The notes under the pieces: generated by a model | The model's input: the letters and a program-made list of their open reading frames with translations, nothing else | What the model was told of the DNA's origin: nothing | The model's database searches: none | NCBI GenBank assembly: GCA_944342025.1 | Contig: CALVMD010000003.1 | Location: forward strand, 1-64,000 | DNA: 64,000 nt | Reading direction: 5' to 3' | Source: an uncultured Clostridia bacterium | GTDB taxonomy: Bacteria > Bacillota > Clostridia > Christensenellales > Borkfalkiaceae | Program-made: the position numbers and the translations under genes | Shown here: in pieces, positions 17,321 through 25,545 of the stretch | How the letters are laid out: every line of letters starts with the position of its first letter | Position numbering within the stretch: position 1 is the first letter of the stretch

Positions 17321-17366
17321 AAAACGTGCGGGCCGGAGCATTTTTTTGCTCCGGCCCGCACGTTTT
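17321..17366. terminator. Very strong terminator after the CoA-disulfide reductase gene
   Basis: A perfect 20-bp stem (17321-17340 with 17347-17366) has a six-T loop. It starts with AAAA and ends with TTTT, so it can serve both convergent genes. Confidence 0.92.
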
Positions 17367-17417
17367 GGCGAGATTTATATTTAAAGTGTTTCAAAGGCAC
17401 GAGATCGCGGCGCCGCC

Positions 17418-18140
17418 TCATTCGGCAGCGTTTTTTTGTTTTGTGAAATTATCGGAAGGAAGTGTGCGATCCGCTTTTTCGGGCGGCTTTTTGTTTCCGA
17501 AAACGGCGAGCAGAATAAAGACGGGAACGAGCGCCGCCGCGCAGAGAAGGATGGAATCATTCCCGAGGTAGGGGGAGGACAGACCGCCGATTGCGGCGCC
17601 TGCCGCAAAAAAGAGAATAACGAGCGCGTAGATGCCGCTTTTTTTCAGCTTTTCGCCGTCTTTCGATTTTGCGCCACGATACAGATTGAGCGCCGCCTGA
17701 CGCATATTGTTGGTGCAGAACGTCGTGCTGAGCGCGGCTCCGCGGCATTCCGTGAAGATGTTGTATTGCAGTGCGCACAAAAAGGCAACGGAGACGTATG
17801 TATACCAATCGGAAGCGCGTGCGGGAATAAAAGAGAGCGCCGTAAACGCAACGATTTCGATTCCGGTGACGATCAGATGCGGGCGGTTATTTTTAAAAAG
17901 ATCGGCCATGACCGCCGAGACAAAGATGCCCGCAAGGTATGCCAGAATGGAATAGAGGTAGTGCGCCGCGTCGGCAAAACTGCCTTCGAACAGCCGCAAG
18001 GTGAGCAGAACGAGGTTGCCCGTCTGGGCATTGCAGAACACGCCGCCGTGTAAAAGATAAGTGTACGCTTCTAAAAAGCCGCCCACGGCTGCGAATGTCG
18101 CAAAGACATACATAGAGTTTTCGAACGGAATTTTTTTCAT
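17418..18140 (-). CDS. YoaK/DUF1275 family membrane protein
   Basis: The 240-residue protein has about six membrane segments and the family signature near the N-terminus (GGFLEAYTYLLHGGVFCNAQTGN), where the AQTGN stretch is nearly invariant in DUF1275. FTECRGAALSTTFCTNNMR is the second conserved region. Function in the family is not established. AAGGAT precedes the ATG. It is convergent with the CoA-disulfide reductase gene and divergent from the MarR gene. Confidence 0.85.
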   Translation of the reverse strand: MKKIPFENSMYVFATFAAVGGFLEAYTYLLHGGVFCNAQTGNLVLLTLRLFEGSFADAAHYLYSILAYLAGIFVSAVMADLFKNNRPHLIVTGIEIVAFTALSFIPARASDWYTYVSVAFLCALQYNIFTECRGAALSTTFCTNNMRQAALNLYRGAKSKDGEKLKKSGIYALVILFFAAGAAIGGLSSPYLGNDSILLCAAALVPVFILLAVFGNKKPPEKADRTLPSDNFTKQKNAAE

Positions 18141-18290
18141 GCCGATCCTTCCGAAGTGCGTTTTCAGAATATTCTAGACTTTTTTAACGGAAAAGTCAAC
18201 GCGAAGAGGGGCGGCAGCGAATGGAAAAAATACTTCTGTTTTGCTTTTTAAAATTTTTTATGAAAAGCTTAAAACCCCCCGTTCAATCCG

Positions 18291-18318
18291 TTGACAATTT
18301 TTATGAAATGATTATAAT
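18291..18318 (+). promoter_or_regulatory. Promoter of the marR-ABC operon
   Basis: TTGACA (18291-18296) and TATAAT (18313-18318) are 16 bases apart. The expected transcription start lies inside the inverted repeat at 18319-18333. Confidence 0.88.
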
Positions 18319-18333
18319 GTTAGACAACCTAAC
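18319..18333. promoter_or_regulatory. Probable MarR operator
   Basis: GTTAG-ACAAC-CTAAC is a perfect 5-bp inverted repeat touching the -10 box and covering the expected start site. Its size and its TTAG/CTAA arms fit MarR-family operators, so the regulator encoded next should repress its own operon. Confidence 0.8.
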
Positions 18334-18348
18334 ATTTTGAGGTCTGCG

Positions 18349-18801
18349 ATGGATAAGAAACATATCGGCTATGCCGTAAATTCTCTCAGCCGCCGCATCT
18401 CGCGGGTGATGGACAGCATTCCGGCGATAAAGGAAAATAAAAATTTGACGGGTATCCAAATTTGGGTGCTTAATTTTTTGTTCCGGAGCGCAGGGAAGGA
18501 CGTTTACCAGCGGGACGTGGAGCGGGAATTTAATATTCGACGTTCGACGGCGACGGAGCTTTTGAAGATGATGGAACGGGGCGGTCTGATCCGCCGCGAG
18601 TCGGTCGCGTTTGACGCCCGTCTGAAAAGGATCGTGCTTACCGACTATGCGGAGGAAATCCGCAGACAGTTGCAGGCGCAGATCGAACGCACGGAGGCGG
18701 AGCTTACGGAAGGTTTTTCCGAGAAAGAGCTGGACGATTTCTTTTCATACGTGGCACGGTTCAAACTCAATCTGAAAAAGATGGAAGAACAGGGTTGTTA
18801 G
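18349..18801 (+). CDS. MarR family transcriptional repressor
   Basis: A 150-residue winged-helix regulator. The recognition region is QRDVEREFNIRRSTATELL, and the wing follows as RRESVAFDARLKRIVLT. MarR proteins of this kind usually repress a neighbouring efflux gene until a drug-like ligand binds. The ATG at 18349 is chosen over the TTG at 18337 because GAGG lies 7 bases before it. Two ABC transporter genes follow in the same direction. Confidence 0.9.
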   Translation: MDKKHIGYAVNSLSRRISRVMDSIPAIKENKNLTGIQIWVLNFLFRSAGKDVYQRDVEREFNIRRSTATELLKMMERGGLIRRESVAFDARLKRIVLTDYAEEIRRQLQAQIERTEAELTEGFSEKELDDFFSYVARFKLNLKKMEEQGC

Positions 18802-18867
18802 GCGTTCCTGTGCGCGGGGCGCACGGGGAGTTACGGTCAAGGTAAAAGTTTTTAAAAGGAGAAAGTT

Positions 18868-20676
18868 ATGATCAAAACATTGGCGAAAAGTATCCGTGAG
18901 TATAAAACTCCGTCCATACTTTCCCCGATCTTTGTCGCGATCGAAGTCATTCTCGAGTGTCTGATGCCGCTCGTGATCATGGAATTCATCGCAAGGATCA
19001 GTCCTACGGGCGTTTCGTCGACGGAAGCCGTTAAAATGAGCACTATTTTGACATACGGCGGCATTTTGATCGGTATGGCGGTTTTGTCGTTGATCACGGG
19101 CATGCTTTCGGGCCGTTTTGCGGCGCGCGCCAGCGCGGGCTTCGCGAAGAATCTCCGAAAGGATATGTATTACGCGATTCAAGATTATTCGTTCGCAAAC
19201 ATCGACAGGTTTTCCACGTCCAGTCTTGTCACGCGTCAGACGACGGACGTTACGAACGTGCAAATGGCGTATATGATGATCATCCGCGTGGCGATCCGCT
19301 GCCCGCTCATGCTCATTTTTTCTCTGGCCATGGCGTTTTCGGTCAACGTCACGATCTCGTGGGTGTTCCTTGCGCTCGTTCCCGTTCTTGCGGCGGTGCT
19401 TATCGTCGTCATATTCAAAACGCACCCGATTTTTGAAAAGGTGTTCCACAAATACGACAATATGAACCGTTCCGTGCGCGAGGACATAAAGGGGATCCGC
19501 GTCGTCAAGTCGTTTGTGCGCGAAGATTTTGAGAAGCAGAAATTCGAAGCATCTTCGGAAGACGTCCGCAAAGATTTCACGCTGGCGGAGCGCATCATGG
19601 CGATCAACGGCCCCGTGATGCAGTTCTGTATCTGGCTGTCGTTTCTGCTGATCTTTTTGCTTGCGGCAATTATTACCGCAAATAATCTGGAAGCGGGGAT
19701 CGCCGTCGGAGATGCGGTCGTCGGGGAAGAACAGCTCACCGTCCTCATCATGTATGCCTCGCAGATCCTTTCTGCGGTCATGCAGCTTTCCATGGTCATC
19801 GTGATGATCATCATCGCGCGCACTTCGTGCGAGCGTATCGTCGCGGTCCTCAATGAAAAGAGCAACATCGTGTCCCCGGAAAACGCGGTCAAAGAAGTCA
19901 AAGACGGAGACATCGTCTTCGATAACGTCAGTTTCAAATATTCCGCCAATGCGGAGCGGTTTGCGCTCGAAGGGGTCAACCTGCATATCAAGTCGGGTCA
20001 GACCATCGGCATACTGGGCGGTACGGGCGCGTCCAAGTCGACGCTCGTCAATCTCATCCCGCGCCTGTACGACACGACGGAGGGCAATGTCTATGTCGGC
20101 GGCGTCAACGTCAAAGATTACGATCTCGAAGCTCTGCGCAATAAAGTCGCCATGGTCCTGCAAAAGAACGTTCTTTTCTCCGGAACCATCAAAGACAATC
20201 TTCGCTGGGGCAAAGAGGACGCGACGAATGACGAGATGTTGCGCGTGTGCAAACTTGCCTGTGCGGACGACTTTATCCAGCGTTTCCCCGATAAATACGA
20301 TACATACATCGAGCAGGGCGGTACCAACGTTTCGGGCGGTCAGAAGCAGCGTCTCTGTATCGCGCGCGCTCTTTTGAAAGATCCGAAAGTGCTGATCCTG
20401 GACGACTCTACGAGCGCCGTCGATACCAAGACGGACGCCATGATCCGCAAGTCTTTCCGCGACGAGATTCCCAACGTTACGAAGATCATCATCGCGCAGC
20501 GCGTTTCTTCCGTGCAGGAAGCCGACCAGATCATCGTCATGGACGGCGGTAAGATCAACGCGATCGGCACGCACGAAGAATTGCTCGCATCCAATCCGAT
20601 TTACCGGGAAGTTTATTATTCGCAGAATAAGATCGGCAATGCAAATGCCGCCGAGGGAGGTGAGAGCCATGAGTAA
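18868..20676 (+). CDS. Heterodimeric ABC exporter, subunit with the degenerate ATP site residues
   Basis: This 602-residue half-transporter has about six N-terminal membrane helices followed by a nucleotide-binding domain. Its Walker A is GGTGASKST (384-392), with Ser in place of the usual Gly before Lys. The signature VSGGQKQR is intact. After Walker B, the catalytic Glu is replaced by Asp (LDDSTS, D513), and the switch His is replaced by Gln (IAQR, Q544). These substitutions mark the non-catalytic partner in LmrC/TM287-type heterodimers. The next gene overlaps by eight bases and encodes the catalytic partner. Efflux of drugs or lipids under MarR control is the likely role. Confidence 0.92.
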   Translation: MIKTLAKSIREYKTPSILSPIFVAIEVILECLMPLVIMEFIARISPTGVSSTEAVKMSTILTYGGILIGMAVLSLITGMLSGRFAARASAGFAKNLRKDMYYAIQDYSFANIDRFSTSSLVTRQTTDVTNVQMAYMMIIRVAIRCPLMLIFSLAMAFSVNVTISWVFLALVPVLAAVLIVVIFKTHPIFEKVFHKYDNMNRSVREDIKGIRVVKSFVREDFEKQKFEASSEDVRKDFTLAERIMAINGPVMQFCIWLSFLLIFLLAAIITANNLEAGIAVGDAVVGEEQLTVLIMYASQILSAVMQLSMVIVMIIIARTSCERIVAVLNEKSNIVSPENAVKEVKDGDIVFDNVSFKYSANAERFALEGVNLHIKSGQTIGILGGTGASKSTLVNLIPRLYDTTEGNVYVGGVNVKDYDLEALRNKVAMVLQKNVLFSGTIKDNLRWGKEDATNDEMLRVCKLACADDFIQRFPDKYDTYIEQGGTNVSGGQKQRLCIARALLKDPKVLILDDSTSAVDTKTDAMIRKSFRDEIPNVTKIIIAQRVSSVQEADQIIVMDGGKINAIGTHEELLASNPIYREVYYSQNKIGNANAAEGGESHE

Positions 20677-22594
20677 AGCAGCCGCAATGCCGCAAAAGCC
20701 CAAAGGGCACAGCTTTAAATTGCTGGGTAGGTTGCTGTCTTACCTTTTCCACTATTATAAGGGCCGTATGATCGCCGTGTTTGTGTGTATTGCCGTCACG
20801 GCGGCGGCAGGGATCAGTTCATCGGTATTTTTGACGTTGGTCATCGATCAGGTGATCACTCCGCTTGCAAACGGAACGCCGCTTGACGAACTCAGGCAGA
20901 CGCTGTTTTACATCATCGGCGGCATGGGCCTGATGTATATCGTGGCGCTCTGTGCATCGATTTTCTATAATCAGACGATGGCGATCGTGACGCAGGGTTT
21001 CCTTTGCCATATCCGCGACGACATGTTTTCCGAAATGCAGTCGCTGCCTATCCGTTATTTCGATACGCATACCCACGGCGACATCATGTCCGTATATACC
21101 AATGACACCGACGCGCTCCGTCAGCTCGTATCGATAAGTATTCCTCAGGTTTTCTATTCCTGCATTGCGGCGATCACGCTGTTCGTTATCATGCTGATGT
21201 ATAGCTTATGGCTGATGTTTGTGGTTTTCCTCGGCGTCGGCATCATGGCGCTCGTTGCAAAATTCGTCGGAAGCCGCAGCGCCCGGTACTTTGTCAAGCA
21301 GCAGGAAGTGATCGGTAAGACGGAAGGCTACATAGAGGAAATGATGGGCGGGCAGAAGGTCATCAAAGTATTCTGCCATGAAGATCGTGCCAAAGAGGAC
21401 TTCGATAAGATCAACGACGAACTGTGCGACGCGTCCGACAAGGCGAACGCATACGGCAATATCCTGATGCCTGCGGTCATGAATATCGGACATTTTGCGT
21501 TTGTGTTGGTTGCGATCGTTGCGGGGCTGTTGGTCCTTTTCGGAGCGCAAAACCTTTCCGTTACCGGGTGGAGCGCTTTTACAGGAGCTATCATCGCTTC
21601 TTTCCTCAATATGTCCCGTCAGTTTTCGCTCAACATCGGGCAGGTCTCCATGCAGATCAACTCGGTCGTCATGGGGCTTGCGGGCGCCGCGCGTATTTTT
21701 GAACTTTTGGACGAAAAGCCGGAAACGGACGACGGTTACGTAACCCTCGTCAACGCGAACATCGCCGAAGACGGGACCATTACCGAGAGCGAAGAGCGCA
21801 CCGGCAAATGGGCGTGGCGTCACCCGCATAAAGCGGACGGTACCGTCACATATACCGAACTGAAAGGGGACATCCGCCTGTTCGACGTCGATTTCGGCTA
21901 TGTTCCCGAAAAGATCGTTCTCCGCAACGTCAGCATTTATGCGAAACCCGGGCAGAAGATCGCTTTTGTCGGTGCAACCGGCGCGGGCAAGACGACCATC
22001 ACCAACCTTCTCAACAGGTTTTACGATATTGCGGACGGCAAGATCCGCTACGACGGCATCAACATCAACAAGATCAAAAAAGCTGACCTGCGCCGTTCGA
22101 TGGGTATCGTCTTGCAGGATACCAATCTGTTTACGGGTACGATCATGGAAAACATCCGCTACGGCAAGCTGGACGCGACGGACGAAGAATGCATCGAGGC
22201 TGCAAAACTTGCGAACGCGCATGACTTTATCACCCGTCTGCCCGAAGGATACAATACGATTCTGCGGCATGAAGCGTCTAACCTCTCGCAGGGGCAGCGC
22301 CAGCTCATATCCATCGCGCGCGCGGCGGTCGCTGATCCTCCCGTGATGATCCTCGACGAGGCGACTTCGTCCATCGATACCCGCACCGAGGCGCTCGTTC
22401 AGAGGGGTATGGACGCGTTGATGAAGGACAGGACGGTCTTTGTCATCGCGCACAGGCTTTCTACCATTCAGAATTCGGACGCGATCATGGTCCTCGACCA
22501 CGGCCGCATCATTGAGCGCGGTTCGCACGAGCAGCTCATCGAACAGAGAGGGACGTATTATCAGCTGTATACGGGCGCTTTCGAACTCGAATAA
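20669..22594 (+). CDS. Heterodimeric ABC exporter, catalytic subunit
   Basis: The 641-residue half-transporter has six membrane helices, then an ATPase domain with canonical Walker A GATGAGKTT (435-443), catalytic Glu after Walker B (LDEATSS, E564) and switch His (IAHRLS, H595). Its signature is LSQGQRQ, where the usual SGG is altered, as expected when this motif faces the partner's degenerate site. An insertion of roughly 40 residues before the ATPase domain (around EERTGKWAWRH) is typical of the LmrD/TM288 side. The start at 20669 is preceded by GGGAGG and lies inside the end of the partner gene. A terminator follows. Confidence 0.93.
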   Translation: MSKAAAMPQKPKGHSFKLLGRLLSYLFHYYKGRMIAVFVCIAVTAAAGISSSVFLTLVIDQVITPLANGTPLDELRQTLFYIIGGMGLMYIVALCASIFYNQTMAIVTQGFLCHIRDDMFSEMQSLPIRYFDTHTHGDIMSVYTNDTDALRQLVSISIPQVFYSCIAAITLFVIMLMYSLWLMFVVFLGVGIMALVAKFVGSRSARYFVKQQEVIGKTEGYIEEMMGGQKVIKVFCHEDRAKEDFDKINDELCDASDKANAYGNILMPAVMNIGHFAFVLVAIVAGLLVLFGAQNLSVTGWSAFTGAIIASFLNMSRQFSLNIGQVSMQINSVVMGLAGAARIFELLDEKPETDDGYVTLVNANIAEDGTITESEERTGKWAWRHPHKADGTVTYTELKGDIRLFDVDFGYVPEKIVLRNVSIYAKPGQKIAFVGATGAGKTTITNLLNRFYDIADGKIRYDGININKIKKADLRRSMGIVLQDTNLFTGTIMENIRYGKLDATDEECIEAAKLANAHDFITRLPEGYNTILRHEASNLSQGQRQLISIARAAVADPPVMILDEATSSIDTRTEALVQRGMDALMKDRTVFVIAHRLSTIQNSDAIMVLDHGRIIERGSHEQLIEQRGTYYQLYTGAFELE

Positions 22595-22612
22595 TCGCAA
22601 AAAATTTAATAA

Positions 22613-22648
22613 AAAACAGAGCGTTCCTTTTCAGAAACGCTCTGTTTT
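22613..22648. terminator. Bidirectional terminator between the ABC exporter and AraC genes
   Basis: AAAACAGAGCGTT (22613-22625) pairs with AACGCTCTGTTTT (22636-22648), with A and T runs on the two sides. Confidence 0.9.
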
Positions 22649-22675
22649 TTTGCAGCTTTATCGGACGGCTGTTTT

Positions 22676-23431
22676 TTATTTGTTTTGATTTGTTAAGACT
22701 GTATCCCTGAACTCGGAAGGAGACATGCCCGTCTTTTTTTTGAAAAAGAGGGAAAACTGGCTGTAATACTCGTAGCCGCACTGCGTCGATATGTCGGTCA
22801 GGTTGACGGCGGGGTCGGCAAGCAGCTTTTTTGCGGCATTCAATCGGGTTTCCAGGATAAATTCTTTGGGCGAAAGTCCCGTCTTTTTTTTGAATACGAT
22901 GCGGAAATGATCGTCGCAATACCCCGTAGAGCGCGCCAGCTCCGACATGTCGATCGCGGACATGTAATATTCCTTGATATAAGAAATGGCGTAATCGATG
23001 TTGTCCTGTTTCTGAGCGGTGATGTTCGAGGTCCTGCGCAGGATCCTGATGAGGATGTTCCCGATCAGGTTTTCTATGTATTGCTGGTAGTAGGCATGCT
23101 TCTGTTTGAACTCGTGGCGGACAGCCTGGATCAATCCGAATATTTCAGAATTGACGTCTTTCAGACAATGGCTCTGCGCAGGCGTAAAAGTCTCCGTGCT
23201 GCGGAATCCGACGGAGATCATGCTCGTCATGGAACGATGCGTTTCCCCGTGCGTTTCGTTCGGCTGAACGAGGACAAATGTGCCCGGCTCGTATTGGTAT
23301 TTGTTTTCTCCGCAAATTCCCGTCCCGTCGCCTTTCAGGTAATAGATAAATTCGTAACAGGTGTGCTGGTGTGCGGCGATGGTCCGGGGCGATTCGTAGT
23401 TGCGGATCCAGACATATTGCATTTCGATCAT
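22676..23431 (-). CDS. AraC family regulator of the adjacent sugar locus
   Basis: The 251-residue protein has an N-terminal cupin sensor (HQHTCYEFIYYLKGDG, LVQPNETHGE) and a C-terminal pair of helix-turn-helix motifs (MSELARSTGYCDDHFRIVFKKKTG and TDISTQCGYEYYSQFSLFFKKKTG, given here as recognisable halves). The start at 23431 is preferred because AGGGAG precedes it and the promoter at 23460-23488 would begin transcription near 23453, downstream of the earlier Met at 23455. It is divergent from the permease genes and very likely their activator, responding to a sugar in the cytoplasm. Confidence 0.9.
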   Translation of the reverse strand: MIEMQYVWIRNYESPRTIAAHQHTCYEFIYYLKGDGTGICGENKYQYEPGTFVLVQPNETHGETHRSMTSMISVGFRSTETFTPAQSHCLKDVNSEIFGLIQAVRHEFKQKHAYYQQYIENLIGNILIRILRRTSNITAQKQDNIDYAISYIKEYYMSAIDMSELARSTGYCDDHFRIVFKKKTGLSPKEFILETRLNAAKKLLADPAVNLTDISTQCGYEYYSQFSLFFKKKTGMSPSEFRDTVLTNQNK

Positions 23432-23459
23432 GATCGTTTCTCCCTTACATATCAAAAAA

Positions 23460-23488
23460 AGTATAGCACCGCTTCACCGGATTGTCAA
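23460..23488 (-). promoter_or_regulatory. Promoter of the AraC regulator (sugar locus)
   Basis: On the minus strand TTGACA (complement of 23483-23488) and TATACT (complement of 23460-23465) are exactly 17 bases apart. Confidence 0.85.
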
Positions 23489-23594
23489 TACCGATTTTTA
23501 TATAATCTCTGAAAATATTAAATAAAAGGCCAGATATTTGACTTACTTAAGGAAACGATTCGGTTTTTTTATAAATAATCCTCGGCTTTTGTTA

Positions 23595-23623
23595 TTTACT
23601 AATTGACGGGCGCGTTTTATAAT
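23595..23623 (+). promoter_or_regulatory. Promoter of the sugar-locus operon
   Basis: A perfect TATAAT (23618-23623) has only a weak -35, TTTACT (23595-23600), at 17 bases. A strong -10 with a poor -35 is what an AraC-activated promoter often looks like. Confidence 0.6.
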
Positions 23624-23687
23624 AGAAATATACAAAACAAGGCAGTTTGCGGTGTAGCACAACCCCTTAAGGAGGAAAACACAAAAA

Positions 23688-24632
23688 ATGAAGAGTATTT
23701 TGGCGGGAAAGCGGAGGAAAAAGTGGAACGCCCGCAATTGGACGGTGTTTATCGTCGCAACGCTCGGACTGATCTACATTCTCGTTTTTCATTATGTACC
23801 GATGGTCGGCGTACTGCTCGGATTCAAAGATGCCGATTATTCGGCGAACCTTCTGGGTGCGCTCCTGTTTGAAGATTGGGTGGGGTTTGATCATTTCGTG
23901 GAATTTCTCCATGACGTCGACTTCTGGAACGTGATGACCAACACGCTGGTTGTGAATGTCATCATGCTGCTGGTCAACTTTTTCGCGCCCATCCTCTTCG
24001 CGCTGCTCATCAACGAAGTCAAGCATGCCGTTTATAAAAAGGGCATCCACGTCGTCGCAACTTTCCCCAACTTTATATCCTGGGCGATCTACGGCGGCAT
24101 CGTCATCGCGCTCACCGATCAGACGACGGGCATCATGAATCCGATCCTGAACCTTTTCGGCCTGTCGTCCGAAGAGAACCCCGTCTACCTTATGGGCAAC
24201 AACTATATCTGGGCGGTCATCATCGTTTCTTCGCTGATCAAGACGGTCGGCTGGGGATCCATCATTTACATGGCGGCGATCGCGTCGGTCGACGTGCAGC
24301 TGTACGAGGCCGCGGAGCTGGACGGCATCAACCGCTGGCAAAAGGCGATCTATATAACGCTGCCGAGCATTGCGCCCACGGTGACGGTTTTCCTGCTTCT
24401 CAACATCGGACGCCTTTTGACGAACTCGTTCGAACAGTTCAACTCCATGCAGAACGCGGTCAACCTGAACAGGAGCGAAGTGTTGGCGACCTACGTGTAC
24501 CGCCTCAGCTTTACGGACAGGAGATACGGATACGCTACGGCGATCGGCTTGTTCAACTCGTGCGTCAGCCTCATACTGCTGATCGTCAGCAACTTTATCA
24601 GTAAGAAAGCAACGGGGAGGGGATTGTTTTGA
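23688..24632 (+). CDS. Sugar ABC transporter permease, LplB type
   Basis: The 314-residue protein has six membrane helices and the cytoplasmic EAA loop (YEAAELDGINRWQKAIYITLP) that docks the ATPase. It resembles LplB-like permeases of the carbohydrate uptake family CUT1. GGAGG lies 14 bases before ATG. It is the first gene of the long operon, and its stop overlaps the next start by four bases. No ATPase gene is present in the locus, so a shared MsmX-like ATPase elsewhere probably energises it. Confidence 0.92.
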   Translation: MKSILAGKRRKKWNARNWTVFIVATLGLIYILVFHYVPMVGVLLGFKDADYSANLLGALLFEDWVGFDHFVEFLHDVDFWNVMTNTLVVNVIMLLVNFFAPILFALLINEVKHAVYKKGIHVVATFPNFISWAIYGGIVIALTDQTTGIMNPILNLFGLSSEENPVYLMGNNYIWAVIIVSSLIKTVGWGSIIYMAAIASVDVQLYEAAELDGINRWQKAIYITLPSIAPTVTVFLLLNIGRLLTNSFEQFNSMQNAVNLNRSEVLATYVYRLSFTDRRYGYATAIGLFNSCVSLILLIVSNFISKKATGRGLF

Positions 24633-25525
24633 GTCTGCAAAAAGCGATGCGCAAGCGCACCCACCGCCGCATCCGCATGACATGGGCGGACTGGGTCATC
24701 TATGTGATTTTGTTTCTGTTCGCGCTCATAACGTTTTATATGTTATGGTACGTCATCATCGGTTCGTTTTCCAACGGGCGCATGTACGCGTCGGGCGGCG
24801 TGTTTCTGGTCCCGAACGGGTTCACGTTCGCAAATTACAGCGTCATCATAGCCGACATGGAATTCTGGACGGCGTTCAGAAACTCTGTCTTCAGGACGGC
24901 GACGGGCGTCGTCACAGAGCTCCTGTTTACGGCGCTGGTCGCGTATGCGATGACCAACAAGTATCTGCGCTGCCGTCAGGCGTATTATTGGATCTTTATT
25001 TTCACCATGTTTTTCTCGGGAGGCATCGTGCCTATGTATCTGCTGCTCCGCGTGCTCGGGCTGTACGATTCCTTCTGGGTATACATCATCCCGTCCATTT
25101 TTTCCGTGTACAACATGATCGTCATCTCCAGTTTTTATAAGGGGATCCCCGACAGCCTGTACGAGGCGGCGGAGCTGGACGGAGCGGGAGAACTGACGAT
25201 CTGGGCGGTCGTGTATATGCCGCTGTCCAAATCGGTTCTGGCGACGGTCGCGCTGTGGATCGCCGTAGATCACTGGAACAGCTATATGGGCACGATGCTT
25301 TACACCGATGCGGGCGAGTGGACGAATACCTTGCAGTTTTACCTGAAACAGCTTATCAACGAGGCGAGCGGCGTCAGCTCGGGATCGGAATATTCGGATC
25401 TCGTTTCCGCAAGGACGATCTCTTATGCAGCCATCGTCATCGCGCTGATCCCCATCATGTGTTTCTATCCGTTCATTCAGAAACATTTTACGAGAGGCGT
25501 GATGATCGGCTCGCTCAAAGGTTAA
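24629..25525 (+). CDS. Carbohydrate ABC transporter permease, YtcP/LplC type
   Basis: The 298-residue partner permease has six helices and the EAA loop YEAAELDGAGELTIWAVVYMP. TTG at 24629 overlaps the stop of the first permease (TTGA) and has GGGGAGG about 8 bases before it. An ATG at 24647 is the alternative start. With the upstream gene it should form the membrane channel for import of the solute carried by the downstream lipoprotein. Confidence 0.92.
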   Translation: MSLQKAMRKRTHRRIRMTWADWVIYVILFLFALITFYMLWYVIIGSFSNGRMYASGGVFLVPNGFTFANYSVIIADMEFWTAFRNSVFRTATGVVTELLFTALVAYAMTNKYLRCRQAYYWIFIFTMFFSGGIVPMYLLLRVLGLYDSFWVYIIPSIFSVYNMIVISSFYKGIPDSLYEAAELDGAGELTIWAVVYMPLSKSVLATVALWIAVDHWNSYMGTMLYTDAGEWTNTLQFYLKQLINEASGVSSGSEYSDLVSARTISYAAIVIALIPIMCFYPFIQKHFTRGVMIGSLKG

Positions 25526-25545
25526 ATAAAAAAGGAGGAAAATAC

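Noticed and set aside
18745..20703. 652-residue minus-strand open frame opposite the first ABC gene
   Set aside because: The plus strand has full ABC motifs and translation signals; the opposite product is rich in Asp, Arg and His, as expected for a shadow frame.
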